Below are positions 12,636-21,377 of a DNA stretch of 64,000 nt, piece by piece. The position numbers were made by a program, and so were the translations under genes. The notes beneath the pieces were generated by a model. The model had not been told where the DNA came from, searched no databases, and saw only the letters and a list, made by a program, of their open reading frames with translations. Position 1 is the stretch's first letter. The number at the start of each line of letters is the position of its first letter. Source of the stretch: Allobaculum mucilyticum (GTDB taxonomy: Bacteria > Bacillota_I > Bacilli_A > Erysipelotrichales > Erysipelotrichaceae); NCBI RefSeq assembly GCF_022701195.1, contig NZ_CP078089.1, positions 2,356,001 through 2,420,000 of the forward strand. The letters run 5' to 3'.

Positions 12636-15600
12636 ATGAAACGACCAGGACGACTGATGCTCATGCTTGGGCTGATGAGCTCCGTCAGTGCAAGTACGGT
12701 TCTGCCGCTTGCTGAAAACCTGATTCTGCCCCTGTATGCCAGGGACGCAGAAGAATCGCAGGTGATTCAGGCAACGGATTACGGTGCTGACCCGACGGGT
12801 ACGAAAGACTCAACGCAGGCAATTCAGAAAGCTCTTGCGGCCGCAAAAGAACTGCGTGAGACTTCCGGAAAACCCGTTACAGTTTCCTTTGAAAAGGGCG
12901 AATACCAGATTTATAAAGACTTTGCGCAAAAGCGGGAGATTCATACCTCCAACACCAGTTCGACCGACTATCCGACTAAAACGATCGGAATCCTGATTGA
13001 AGAGCAGCAGGATCTGACCCTTGAGGGTAACGGTTCACTGTTCATGATGCATGGAAACATGATGGCTCTTGCGGTTAACCACTCGAAGAACATCACCCTG
13101 CATGATTTCTCCTGGGATTTTGCGGTTCCGACAACGTCCGAAATGACTGTTTCGAGAATGTACTCGGAAAACGGCAAAGATGTTACGGAATTCTATATTC
13201 CAAAGACTTTCCCGTATCAGATCGACGGTACGACGTTCAAATGGACGAGTGAACCTTCTCCATATACAGGAAAGACCTACTGGACCAAAACCGGTATCCA
13301 CGAAAATACCTATGCGATTTCTGCGACCGATGCGACCGGCGAATTCACCCGCCGTTTTGGAACGAATGCAGAAAATCCGTTTAATAACGCCACGTCCATT
13401 ACGCCTGTAGAAGGAACCGATGGAACAGTCGTTAAGATTGTCTACAATTCTTCCCGTCCTTCCATGCAGAAAGTCGGCATGACTCTCCAGTTCAACTCCG
13501 CAGCTGTCCGTGAAACAGCCGGTGCTCTGATCTGGGAATCTGAAAATGTGACTGCACGCAAAGTGAACGTCCATTACATGCACGGCTTTGGCTGGCTGCT
13601 GCAGATGGCCAAAGACGTTTCCTTCTATGAATGTTCCATGGAACCGCGCGAGAATTCCGGCCATATCGTTGCAAGCTACGCAGACGGTATTCATGCTTCC
13701 GGTGCAGCCGGCAAGCTGGTCATTGAAAACTGCCGGTTTGCGGCTCTTCATGATGACCCGATCAACATTCATGGAACATTCACCCGCGTCGAACGGAAAA
13801 TTGACGATCACAAGCTCCAGCTCAAGTACATTCATAACCAGCAGGGCGGATTCCCGCAGTTCCATGTCGGCGATGAAGTTCAGTTCTTCTCGAGAGACCT
13901 GCTGCAGTCTGCAGACAATGAAACGGTCTATACCGTTAAAAACGTGATCTCCAATCCTGGCGAAGACGGAAACGATCTCAAGACGATGGTCATCGAATTT
14001 GATCAGGAACTGCCTTCCTATCTGAGCGATAAGATCGGCTCTGAACCAAAATACGTTGCCGAAAACATCACCTATACGCCGGAAGCAACCATCCGCAACA
14101 ACACATTCAGAGATCTTGCGGCACGTGCAATCCTCTGTACAACCCGCAAGAAAACGCTGATCGAAAACAATACGTTCTACAACACATCCATGGCGACGAT
14201 CTTCCTGTCCAACGACTCCGACCAGTGGTATGAGTCCGGACCGATCCGTGACATGACGATCCGCAACAATACGTTCTATATCAAGGATTCCGGTGAAAGA
14301 GGCTGGGAATACCGCTCGGCGATCTATATTCATCCAGTTACCAAAAACGGCGGTCTGCCGGATTACACCAGTCCGATCCATAAGAACATCACGATCGAAA
14401 ACAATACCTTCCATATGGATTCGGATACGGTTGTCAAAGCAGAAAGCGTTGAAAACCTCACGATCCGCAACAACAACATTCTCCGTACCAACCCGAATCT
14501 GACCTTTAATATTCCGGATGCCAGAAAGTCGGTTAATCTTTCCGCTGGCGGAAGTACACAGGCATCGGTCAGCCTGAGCGGTTCTTCCCGTACAGGCAAC
14601 ACGGAAAACATGTATGAGTTCACCAAGTCGAAAAATGTCGTCATCGACTCGAACACCTATGACAATGGTCAGAAACTCTACGCTTACCGTGACAATACGC
14701 CAGAAGACCAGATTCATATCACCAACGATGCCGTCACGCTGACTACATCGAAAACCGGAGCGGCTTCTGCAGCTGCAGGCGCAGTGCATTATGTATCTAC
14801 TGATCCTGCCATTGCTTCTGTCGATAACTCCGGAACTATTACCGGACGTTCTGCAGGTGAAGCGGAAGTCTATGCCTGGACGGAATGGAACGGCTCCATG
14901 CTTTACTCCGAACCGATTTCTGTCCGTGTCTCGGACAGCGCAGCAGCTTCTTCTGTCGTGATTGATCAGGCAGACAACACGACGATCACTGGAACAGGAA
15001 CATTTACTGCCAGACATGATGCTGGCGAAACTGTTACATGGAGTGTCAGTACGCTCGATGGCAGCGCAACAGATCTGGCTTCCATCACAAGTGATGGTGT
15101 CCTTACAGCACAGAGCGGAATTTACCGAATTACTGCAAGCACGTCTTCGGGTTCGGATTCGCGCTTCGTTCTGGTCAACACCGGCAAATCATCCGGCCTG
15201 ACTCCGGGCATGTCTGTTACCCGTCAGAATGACAAGCTTACGATCAGTGAAGGTTCTGCCACAATCAAGCTGGAAACTGGCGACCTTTACGAACAGACCA
15301 ATACGGTCAAAAACCTGATCCTCTACGATCTTCCAGCTGGAACGACGAACTTTGCGACTTCTGTTCATGTCACCGGTCTGCCTGTCAAAGAGTCCGGTCA
15401 GTGGGATACTGCAAGCTTCCTGGCCTATGGAGATGATGACAACTATCTCTCCCTTGGCAAAAAATCGCATTACGACGGAATCGCAACGGTTGAGGAAACC
15501 GGCGGCAGCGCAGCGGAAAAGGGAGACAGCGCAGCACAGAATAACCTCACTGAAGCATACCTGGCTTTTGTCAGAGAAGGCGATACCGTTCACACCTACT

Positions 15601-18158
15601 GGAGTACGGATGGAACGAACTATACTGCTGTTCGGGATCTGTCTGCTTCCATGCTGAATGGAAAGAGTGTGCGGATCGGCTTTGCGGGCTGGCATACAAA
15701 CGACCGCTCGAAATCTGTAACATTCGATCAGTTCCGCTTCCTTGCAGGATCTACTGATGTGAATGCTCTGTCTGCCACAGATCCAATCGCCTTTGAACAC
15801 GGCACAGCCGGTACTCCGGTGATTTCCAATGCAGCGCTTACTGCAGCTGCCCCAGAAGCCGGAAAGCCGGTAACGCTGAGTTTTGATGCAACCAAACCAG
15901 AGGGCAGTGCAGAGGGAACAACCCGCGTTCTCTGGAAACTGACCGATGCAGAGGGCAAAGTACTCTCTTCTACGGTTAACAATCAGACAACATATACGCC
16001 AGCACAGCCAGGAAAGCTGAGTGCGACGATTTACCATACGTCTGCAGCCGGCATCCCTGCTGAACCGGTTATGACCGATGCTATTGACATTGCACAGCCG
16101 GCTTCTTCAACGATCCAGTCGATTGTTGTTAACGGTCAGACTGTCTGGAGCGCATCGGATGATGCACCGGCAGAAGCTTCGATCCGTGTTCCGGCCATCA
16201 GCTCTAAAGCAGAAATCCGTGTTGAAGGTGCAGGAAGCGGATGGAAACTCAATGGCCAGACGCAGAACGCATCCTCTGCAGCCGTAAATCTTGGCGATAA
16301 AACAAGCTGGACGATTGCTAATGCGGATGGCTCATCGCCAGTTGCCCTGACGATTGAACAGGCCGATGACAGCGCCTGCGCGATTACTGATCTGAAGGTG
16401 AACAACGAAGCGTTCACACCCAATACTGTTGAGATGGTTACAGACTCCAATACGCTGACGATCTCGGCTTCTTCCGCAAAAACAGCTGCTGTCTCGCTCT
16501 ACAGTGCACTGAACCCGGCAGCACTTGCTTCGGCAGAAGCTGGCCAGCCTCTTTCGGCCAAGATCACTCTGAAGACAGGCATGAACTCCTTCATTGTTTC
16601 GAGCGCTGCTGAAGATGGAATTTCCATGGACAAGAAACTCGTTCATATCCTCTATGCTCCGGATACAAACGCTAAAGTGACGTCTGTAAAACTCAATAAC
16701 GCAGAACTGAACAAAGATGCACCGAACAATCTGGATGATGAACAGACTGTCTTTGCGCTCCATACAGAATTCACAGGTGCTTCCTGCCATGCTTACCTCA
16801 ATGGCAAAGAAGTCGCTCTGGACGATAAAGGCGAGGCCCTTTTAAGCGGTCTGAAACCTGGCGTCAATGAGCTGACGATCAAAGCCATTGCAGCTGACGG
16901 CATTTCCAAAGACATCCGTACCTGCACGCTCTACAAATCCGATGAGAAGAATGCAGGCATCTATTCGATGACAGTGGATGGAAAGACAACCCTTAACCCG
17001 ACTGAGGAAACCTATTCCATGACCACGAACAAGTCGAACTTTGAAGTCCGGATTCAGGCTATGGATCCGAGTGCCACTGTCGCAATCGATGATGGTGTGA
17101 ACTATATCAGAGGCACTGGTTCTGCCACGCTGAATGCTTCACTCTTTGATGGAAGCCAGAGCGTTACAGTTCAGGTGTTCTCCAAAGACGGACAGGTATC
17201 GAAACGGCTCAGTCTGGACTTCGAGTATGCAGAATACCTTTCGGATCTTAACTGGTCTGCAGACTCCACAGTTGGCTATGACACCATTCAGAAAGACAAA
17301 TCGTCAAGCGGCGCTCCGATTACGCTGTGCGATGAAGAGCAGAACGGCGTTGTTTATGAGCGCGGAATCGGCTCGCATGTCAATACGAACATTATCTTCA
17401 CGATCCCGGCAAACAAGTACTCGGCTCTTACCGGTGCGGTCGGTGTTGACTACGTCAAACACAATTCGATTTATGCCAACATTACCTTCAAGATTCTGAC
17501 TGGCTCCACAGAAGCCTTTAATTCGGGCTCGATGACCGGCACAACGCCGCTTAAAGAATTCAGCATTCCTCTTGATGGCGTAACGCAGATCACGCTCAAT
17601 GCAACCCAGCCTTCCAACAACTGGGATGGACATGCCGACTTTGCGGACTGCAGGCTTGTCATGGAACTGCCAGAACTGGCTGAAGCGAATCTCAATCTCA
17701 CCGAGCTCAATGAATGGATCGTCAAGATTCCGCCTGTTGCACTCGATGGCGTTAATCCGGATACGCTCAAAGCCTGGAGCGATGCGGTTGCAGCTGGAAC
17801 AGAACTGAGAAAAGATGTGCTCACTAATGCAGACAGCACCGCTACACAGGCACAGGTCGATGCTGCAGCAGCTGCCATCCGTACTGCATGGAATGCGATC
17901 ACTGGCGGCGAAGTGGAAACTCTGAACTACTCGCTCCTTCAGACTCTCGTCAATGAATGCGCCGACATTGATCTGAACGACTATAACGAACAGACACACG
18001 GTACGTTCGCTGCGGATTACAGCGCTGCTTCTGCCATGGTTTCCGGACACAGTGCAAAAACGCAGGAAGAGATCAATACGATGTGCAAGACCCTGCATGC
18101 TTCACTGCTTGCTCTGCGCCTTAAACCGAGTGCAGACGCATTGAACGGACTGAAATAA
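12636..18158 (+). CDS. Secreted GH110-like alpha-1,3-galactosidase with CBM51
   Basis: Very large exported enzyme (1,840 residues) predicted to remove terminal alpha-1,3-galactose, as on blood group B or linear alpha-Gal. Start chosen at 12636 because GGAAAGGA lies 7 bases upstream and the product opens with a basic, hydrophobic signal peptide. The N-terminal 640 residues form a right-handed beta-helix with GH110 hallmarks, including HDDPINIHGT (H372-T381) and many RNNTF-type coils. Then come Big-like Ig domains, a lectin-like jelly roll (about 855-1030), further Ig-like domains, an NPCBM/CBM51 domain (about 1530-1677, GIGSH motif; CBM51 members bind galactose or blood-group glycans) and two FIVAR-like repeats. 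No LPXTG motif. Linkage specificity is inferred from the family. Confidence 0.85.
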   Translation: MKRPGRLMLMLGLMSSVSASTVLPLAENLILPLYARDAEESQVIQATDYGADPTGTKDSTQAIQKALAAAKELRETSGKPVTVSFEKGEYQIYKDFAQKREIHTSNTSSTDYPTKTIGILIEEQQDLTLEGNGSLFMMHGNMMALAVNHSKNITLHDFSWDFAVPTTSEMTVSRMYSENGKDVTEFYIPKTFPYQIDGTTFKWTSEPSPYTGKTYWTKTGIHENTYAISATDATGEFTRRFGTNAENPFNNATSITPVEGTDGTVVKIVYNSSRPSMQKVGMTLQFNSAAVRETAGALIWESENVTARKVNVHYMHGFGWLLQMAKDVSFYECSMEPRENSGHIVASYADGIHASGAAGKLVIENCRFAALHDDPINIHGTFTRVERKIDDHKLQLKYIHNQQGGFPQFHVGDEVQFFSRDLLQSADNETVYTVKNVISNPGEDGNDLKTMVIEFDQELPSYLSDKIGSEPKYVAENITYTPEATIRNNTFRDLAARAILCTTRKKTLIENNTFYNTSMATIFLSNDSDQWYESGPIRDMTIRNNTFYIKDSGERGWEYRSAIYIHPVTKNGGLPDYTSPIHKNITIENNTFHMDSDTVVKAESVENLTIRNNNILRTNPNLTFNIPDARKSVNLSAGGSTQASVSLSGSSRTGNTENMYEFTKSKNVVIDSNTYDNGQKLYAYRDNTPEDQIHITNDAVTLTTSKTGAASAAAGAVHYVSTDPAIASVDNSGTITGRSAGEAEVYAWTEWNGSMLYSEPISVRVSDSAAASSVVIDQADNTTITGTGTFTARHDAGETVTWSVSTLDGSATDLASITSDGVLTAQSGIYRITASTSSGSDSRFVLVNTGKSSGLTPGMSVTRQNDKLTISEGSATIKLETGDLYEQTNTVKNLILYDLPAGTTNFATSVHVTGLPVKESGQWDTASFLAYGDDDNYLSLGKKSHYDGIATVEETGGSAAEKGDSAAQNNLTEAYLAFVREGDTVHTYWSTDGTNYTAVRDLSASMLNGKSVRIGFAGWHTNDRSKSVTFDQFRFLAGSTDVNALSATDPIAFEHGTAGTPVISNAALTAAAPEAGKPVTLSFDATKPEGSAEGTTRVLWKLTDAEGKVLSSTVNNQTTYTPAQPGKLSATIYHTSAAGIPAEPVMTDAIDIAQPASSTIQSIVVNGQTVWSASDDAPAEASIRVPAISSKAEIRVEGAGSGWKLNGQTQNASSAAVNLGDKTSWTIANADGSSPVALTIEQADDSACAITDLKVNNEAFTPNTVEMVTDSNTLTISASSAKTAAVSLYSALNPAALASAEAGQPLSAKITLKTGMNSFIVSSAAEDGISMDKKLVHILYAPDTNAKVTSVKLNNAELNKDAPNNLDDEQTVFALHTEFTGASCHAYLNGKEVALDDKGEALLSGLKPGVNELTIKAIAADGISKDIRTCTLYKSDEKNAGIYSMTVDGKTTLNPTEETYSMTTNKSNFEVRIQAMDPSATVAIDDGVNYIRGTGSATLNASLFDGSQSVTVQVFSKDGQVSKRLSLDFEYAEYLSDLNWSADSTVGYDTIQKDKSSSGAPITLCDEEQNGVVYERGIGSHVNTNIIFTIPANKYSALTGAVGVDYVKHNSIYANITFKILTGSTEAFNSGSMTGTTPLKEFSIPLDGVTQITLNATQPSNNWDGHADFADCRLVMELPELAEANLNLTELNEWIVKIPPVALDGVNPDTLKAWSDAVAAGTELRKDVLTNADSTATQAQVDAAAAAIRTAWNAITGGEVETLNYSLLQTLVNECADIDLNDYNEQTHGTFAADYSAASAMVSGHSAKTQEEINTMCKTLHASLLALRLKPSADALNGLK

Positions 18159-18217
18159 TCCAGAATTCATCCTTGCTGGTATTCATCCAGATGCTTCGCA
18201 TTAAAAACTGAAACACT

Positions 18218-18266
18218 GCGCCGGACGCTTCTGAACCTGGATTCAGAAACGTCCGGCGCTTCTTTT
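18218..18266 (+). terminator. Terminator after the GH110 gene
   Basis: GCGCCGGACG pairs with CGTCCGGCGC, with an inner TTCTGAA/TTCAGAA arm, followed by TTCTTTT. Confidence 0.88.
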
Positions 18267-18412
18267 GCACCTTCGCGTTTTGTCAGAAGGGAATAGAGGT
18301 ATCTACCTCCGTCTGTGAGATGCCCAGCCGGGCGTAAGGGTTCTGGCATAATCCATGGACTGCTACGATGAAAAAAGATGAACGAATAAAGAGAAGACGG
18401 GGGAGAAGAAAG

Positions 18413-18859
18413 ATGGACGAACAGAACACAGTGCAGGTACTGAATCCAGAAGCAGATAACACACAGCCGCAGAGCTGCAGGCTCGATGAACAGTCGGTCT
18501 GCTTTAGCTTCCGGTATCTGACACAGAACCGGAAACACAATTTTGAATTTCTTGGCAGCGGGGATGGGGCAAGACTTGCCAGACGGCTTCTGACTTCGCT
18601 TGCAGAGATATCCCGCTTTACCTGGAGCGAGCTTGAACGCAAAGGAAAGATGCATGGCGGCTATGAAGAGATTCCAGCTTCAAAACTTCGAGCAGAGATT
18701 ACAGATCAGATTGACCTTGATCTCCCGGAAGATCTGCAGCTGCTTGTCTTTCGCTTTGGAAACGGGCGGATGCTTGGGATTAAAGATCCGTCATGTACTT
18801 CTGTATTCTTTGTCCTTGGCTTTGACTGGGACTATTCGCTCTACAATCATGGCAGCTGA
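18413..18859 (+). CDS. Uncharacterised 148-residue soluble protein
   Basis: I do not recognise a named family. Start at 18413 is preferred because GGGGGAG lies about 7 bases upstream; an in-frame ATG at 18368 has no such site and would add only a highly basic stretch. The product has no signal peptide or membrane segment. It contains CFSFRYLTQNRKHNFEF near the start, a helical middle with FTWSEL, and an aromatic beta-rich end (VFRFGNGRMLGI, then FFVLGFDWDYSLYNHGS). That ending recalls small proteins found scattered in Firmicutes genomes and mobile regions, but no function can be assigned. It stands alone between two terminators. Confidence 0.7.
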   Translation: MDEQNTVQVLNPEADNTQPQSCRLDEQSVCFSFRYLTQNRKHNFEFLGSGDGARLARRLLTSLAEISRFTWSELERKGKMHGGYEEIPASKLRAEITDQIDLDLPEDLQLLVFRFGNGRMLGIKDPSCTSVFFVLGFDWDYSLYNHGS

Positions 18860-18868
18860 CTCGAATGA

Positions 18869-18912
18869 AAAAAACGGACCAGAGAAGTGTTTCATCTTCT
18901 CTGGTCCGATTC
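18869..18912. terminator. Bidirectional terminator between convergent genes
   Basis: GGACCAGAGAAG (18877-18888) pairs perfectly with CTTCTCTGGTCC. An A-run precedes it (a T-run on the minus strand), so it works best for the AIM24-family gene; GATTCTGTTT follows on the plus strand. Confidence 0.8.
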
Positions 18913-18944
18913 TGTTTATGGCGATGCTTTTAAATTGTTGGGGA

Positions 18945-19622
18945 TCAGTTGCGGCTAGGCATGCAGGAAGCAACGGCTGCAGCCATTGTCGAAAGCGGCA
19001 TCGTCTGCAGAACGACTCGACCTGGTCCTGTAATGACAGTGTTGAAGAAGCCTTCGCCGCCTAAGAGCTTGTTTTTGATTCCTTTTACGCTGACGACATC
19101 AATGGAGCAGGTTGAATCGATCATCGCAACGTTTCCAGTATCGACGACAAGCTGTTCGCCCTTTCCAAGGGTGTATGTGCACTCGGAACCATCGATTTCC
19201 AGGAATACAGTTCCCGGACCGGTGATCTGCTGCATGACGAAGCCCTCACCGGAGAAGAAGCCGCTCATGCCTTTCTTCTGGAAAAAGGTCGACAGGGTAA
19301 CGTTCGGGGTGCTGGCCAGGAAGGCGCGCTTCTGAGCGACGATGGACTGACCCATCTGCAGGGTGACTGCTTTGATGCTTCCGGGGAAGGAAGAGCCAAA
19401 GGCGATCATGCCCGGATACTTGCGGGAAGTGTAGACGTTCTGGAAAATGCTTTCGCCAGTGAACATCCGTCCAAATGCAGTGCCGATGCTTGCACCGCGG
19501 GTTTCCATTTCCATATTCGGGGTCATCCAGACCATGGCACCTTTTTCGGTTATCATGGATTCTTCAGCGTTCAGATCGCAGATGACACATGGAAAGTCGC
19601 CGCCGATAATCTGATAATTCAT
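18945..19622 (-). CDS. AIM24 / TIGR00266-family protein
   Basis: A 225-residue protein of the AIM24 family, a tandem beta-roll fold of unknown biochemical role (the name comes from a yeast mitochondrial protein). Start at 19622 is fixed by GGAGG 5 bases upstream and by the typical opening MNYQIIGGDFPC. Family marks are MITEKGAMVWMTPNMEM, the glycine-rich FFSGEGFVMQQITGPGTVFLE, and a near repeat GGEGFFNTVITGPGRVVLQT. There is no signal peptide. The open frame continues upstream of 19622 without a binding site, so I exclude that part. It lies downstream of the broken HAD gene on the same strand, about 230 bases apart. Confidence 0.85.
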   Translation of the reverse strand: MNYQIIGGDFPCVICDLNAEESMITEKGAMVWMTPNMEMETRGASIGTAFGRMFTGESIFQNVYTSRKYPGMIAFGSSFPGSIKAVTLQMGQSIVAQKRAFLASTPNVTLSTFFQKKGMSGFFSGEGFVMQQITGPGTVFLEIDGSECTYTLGKGEQLVVDTGNVAMIDSTCSIDVVSVKGIKNKLLGGEGFFNTVITGPGRVVLQTMPLSTMAAAVASCMPSRN

Positions 19623-19853
19623 AATTTCCTCCGTTGGCATCCTGCCTCCGTTCTCTTGCGAACATTGCAGAATGCATCCTGCAAATATGATTTCACATGG
19701 AGGATAGGTGAACAATCCGCCAGAGAATACTTTGCCAACTTTGCGCACCATCTGTTCGAAAACGACCTGTTCTGCTCTTTTTCTTCCCTGAATTAAGGGG
19801 AATGCTTCAGTCAGAGGGCTCATCAGTCAAAAAGTAACATAAACAGAGTCACT

Positions 19854-20555
19854 TCAAGCACGCAATACGTCCTGAATCCGTTCGTAAAGATCAGTGAAGG
19901 TATGAACAAACGGTCCGCTCTGCTCTTTTTTCAATTGATTGTCCTGCGGCTTCCGGCTGACCCAGATGGCGTCCCAGTCCATTTTCTTAGAGGGCAGGAT
20001 ATCCCACCAGTAACCGGCCGCGACATGAATATGGCATGCATTATCCAGACCGAATTTCTCTTCGGCCTGTTCGAAAAAGGAGAGGACCGGTTTGTAGCAG
20101 CGGGTCTGGGAAGCAATCAGCGTTTCATCAATCAGACCGTCCAGTGCTTTAAGATGGCGCTCCATCAGCTGTGGGCAGGTATTGGAAAGAACAATGAGTG
20201 CCCATCCGTCTGCTTTAAGCTGTTCAAGAACGGGGAGCACATCTTCAAAGGGCTGAAAATCCTTATATGCATTCCAGAGGATATCTGCGTTTCTCTCAAA
20301 GACATCGACCCCCAGCTCAGAATCCATTGATCGCAGCACTTCAAGAGCCAGAGCATCAAAAGGTTTGAAGTCGCGTTCATACATCTGTTCGTTTTCACAT
20401 TTCTCATAGAGTGCGAAGCTCTATTTGGGATCCAGACCATGACGGTCTGCAATCTGCTCAATGGCAAGTCTTGCCGGAGAGGTATCAAGCAGCGTGCCAT
20501 AGCAGTCAAAGGTCAGAATTCTGTTCATCTCTTTTCCCATTTCTTTCTCTTTCAT
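19854..20555 (-). pseudogene. HAD-superfamily hydrolase interrupted by an in-frame amber codon
   Basis: Read from the ATG at 20555 (GGAGG 4 bases upstream), the frame gives a short lysine-rich lead, then MNRILTFDCYGTLLD, which is HAD motif I with the nucleophilic Asp of L-2-haloacid dehalogenase-type enzymes. It then meets TAG at 20423-20421, codon 45. The same frame continues to 19854 with motif II (LIVLSNT), the motif III lysine (CYKP) and a motif IV region (HVAAGYWWD). The downstream part could start at 20384 (MYERDF) but would lack the nucleophile and so be inactive. A nonsense mutation or a sequencing error is the simplest reading. TAG serves as an ordinary stop elsewhere here (for example 58539-58541). 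Confidence 0.85.
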
Positions 20556-20606
20556 AGCTCCTCCATTTATTTGGATAGAACGGGTTTAGCATCAGCCGGT
20601 TATATT

Positions 20607-20642
20607 CAAAAAAATCCGCGATGCTCTAAGGCAAGGCGGATC
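20607..20642 (-). terminator. Terminator of the ArsR-family gene
   Basis: On the minus strand, ATCCGC pairs with GCGGAT across a 16-base loop, followed by a run of T. The stem overlaps the stop codon of the repressor gene. Confidence 0.65.
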
Positions 20643-21024
20643 AGTCTTCTTCAAGAATGTGGGCGAGGGCAACTTTGATGACGGAATGAATGTGTTCGTC
20701 ATCGAGCGAATAATAGACGGCTTTTCCGTCTTTTCGGCTTTTGACCAGTTTGGCGCTTTTGAGTGCACGCAGCTGGTGGGAGATGGCCGAGCGGGACATG
20801 CCGACCAGACTCGACAGATCGGAAACGCACAGTTCCTTCTGTTCGAGCGCAATCAGCAGGCGCAGTCTTGTCGGATCACCCATAACCTTGTAAAAATCAG
20901 CGAGTCTCTCAAGAATGGCGGTTTCAGGCATGCTCCGGCAGGCGGCTTCTACCGCTTCCTGATCCTGAATCTCGTACATGGGCTCGCAGCGTTCTGTCTT
21001 ATCCATGCCCCTATCATAACCCAT
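20641..21024 (-). CDS. ArsR/SmtB-family metal-responsive repressor
   Basis: Winged-helix dimeric repressor of about 127 residues; members release DNA when they bind metal. Start at 21024 (MGYDRGMDKTER) has GGAG 9 bases upstream; 21006 is a close alternative. Core: DFYKVMGDPTRLRLLIALEQKELCVSDL, then the recognition helix SRSAISHQLRALKSAKLV and the wing RKDGKAVYYSLDDEH. The last helix, DDEHIHSVIKVALAHILEE, has Asp/His and His/Glu pairs like the alpha-5 zinc site of SmtB and CzrA; only one Cys sits at the alpha-3 site. Its likely target is the palindrome at 22936 before the HMA/ATPase genes, now separated by an ISL3 element. Metal identity is inferred. Confidence 0.88.
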   Translation of the reverse strand: MGYDRGMDKTERCEPMYEIQDQEAVEAACRSMPETAILERLADFYKVMGDPTRLRLLIALEQKELCVSDLSSLVGMSRSAISHQLRALKSAKLVKSRKDGKAVYYSLDDEHIHSVIKVALAHILEED

Positions 21025-21127
21025 TTGGCAAATCTCCGGATTCTGGCGGCTGAAGAATACAGAAAGGAACGCTTCAGACCTTTTTACTGTCCGTGCAGAG
21101 GAGCATCGCAAAGGAAGAAAAGAGAGA

Positions 21128-21135
21128 AGAAAAGA
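21128..21135. repeat. Left 8-bp target-site duplication of the ISL3 element
   Basis: AGAAAAGA directly before the left inverted repeat; identical to 22844-22851. Confidence 0.9.
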
Positions 21136-21188
21136 GAGGCAATTGCGCTTCGGGTGGGTAAGTCCTTTATTACAGAATGCTGGTGGAA

Positions 21189-21330
21189 GATCCTTCCTTC
21201 CGTCGCCTCGCTCGCGGTTTGGGGAGTTCACAGGTTCCGGATGGCCACAAGGGTTTAAGCGTCAGCGGCCCTTGTGGACAGACGGGTTCTGTGAAATCAT
21301 CCAATCCGAGCGGGGCAGGAAGGAAGGATC
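21189..21330. other. Long non-coding hairpin inside the ISL3 element
   Basis: GATCCTTCCTTCC (21189-21201) pairs perfectly with GGAAGGAAGGATC (21318-21330). Inside it, CGCTCG..GGTTTGG can pair with CCAATCCGAGCG, TTCACAG with CTGTGAA, and CCACAAGGG (21245-21253) with CCCTTGTGG (21269-21277). The segment lies between the left inverted repeat and the transposase stop and has no supported coding. Its role is unknown. Confidence 0.6.
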
Positions 21331-21377
21331 CCCCTTCACTTCTAGAGCTGAGCGAGCGCCCAGCCGGCGAGGCGACC

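Noticed and set aside
13035-15017. A 660-codon open frame antisense to the GH110 gene
   Set aside because: It mirrors the codon bias of the sense gene (few TTA, CTA and TCA codons), has no ribosome binding site, and its product is Arg/Cys/His-rich with no domain. Similar long antisense frames occur opposite the GH29, tex, thrS and wall-protein genes.
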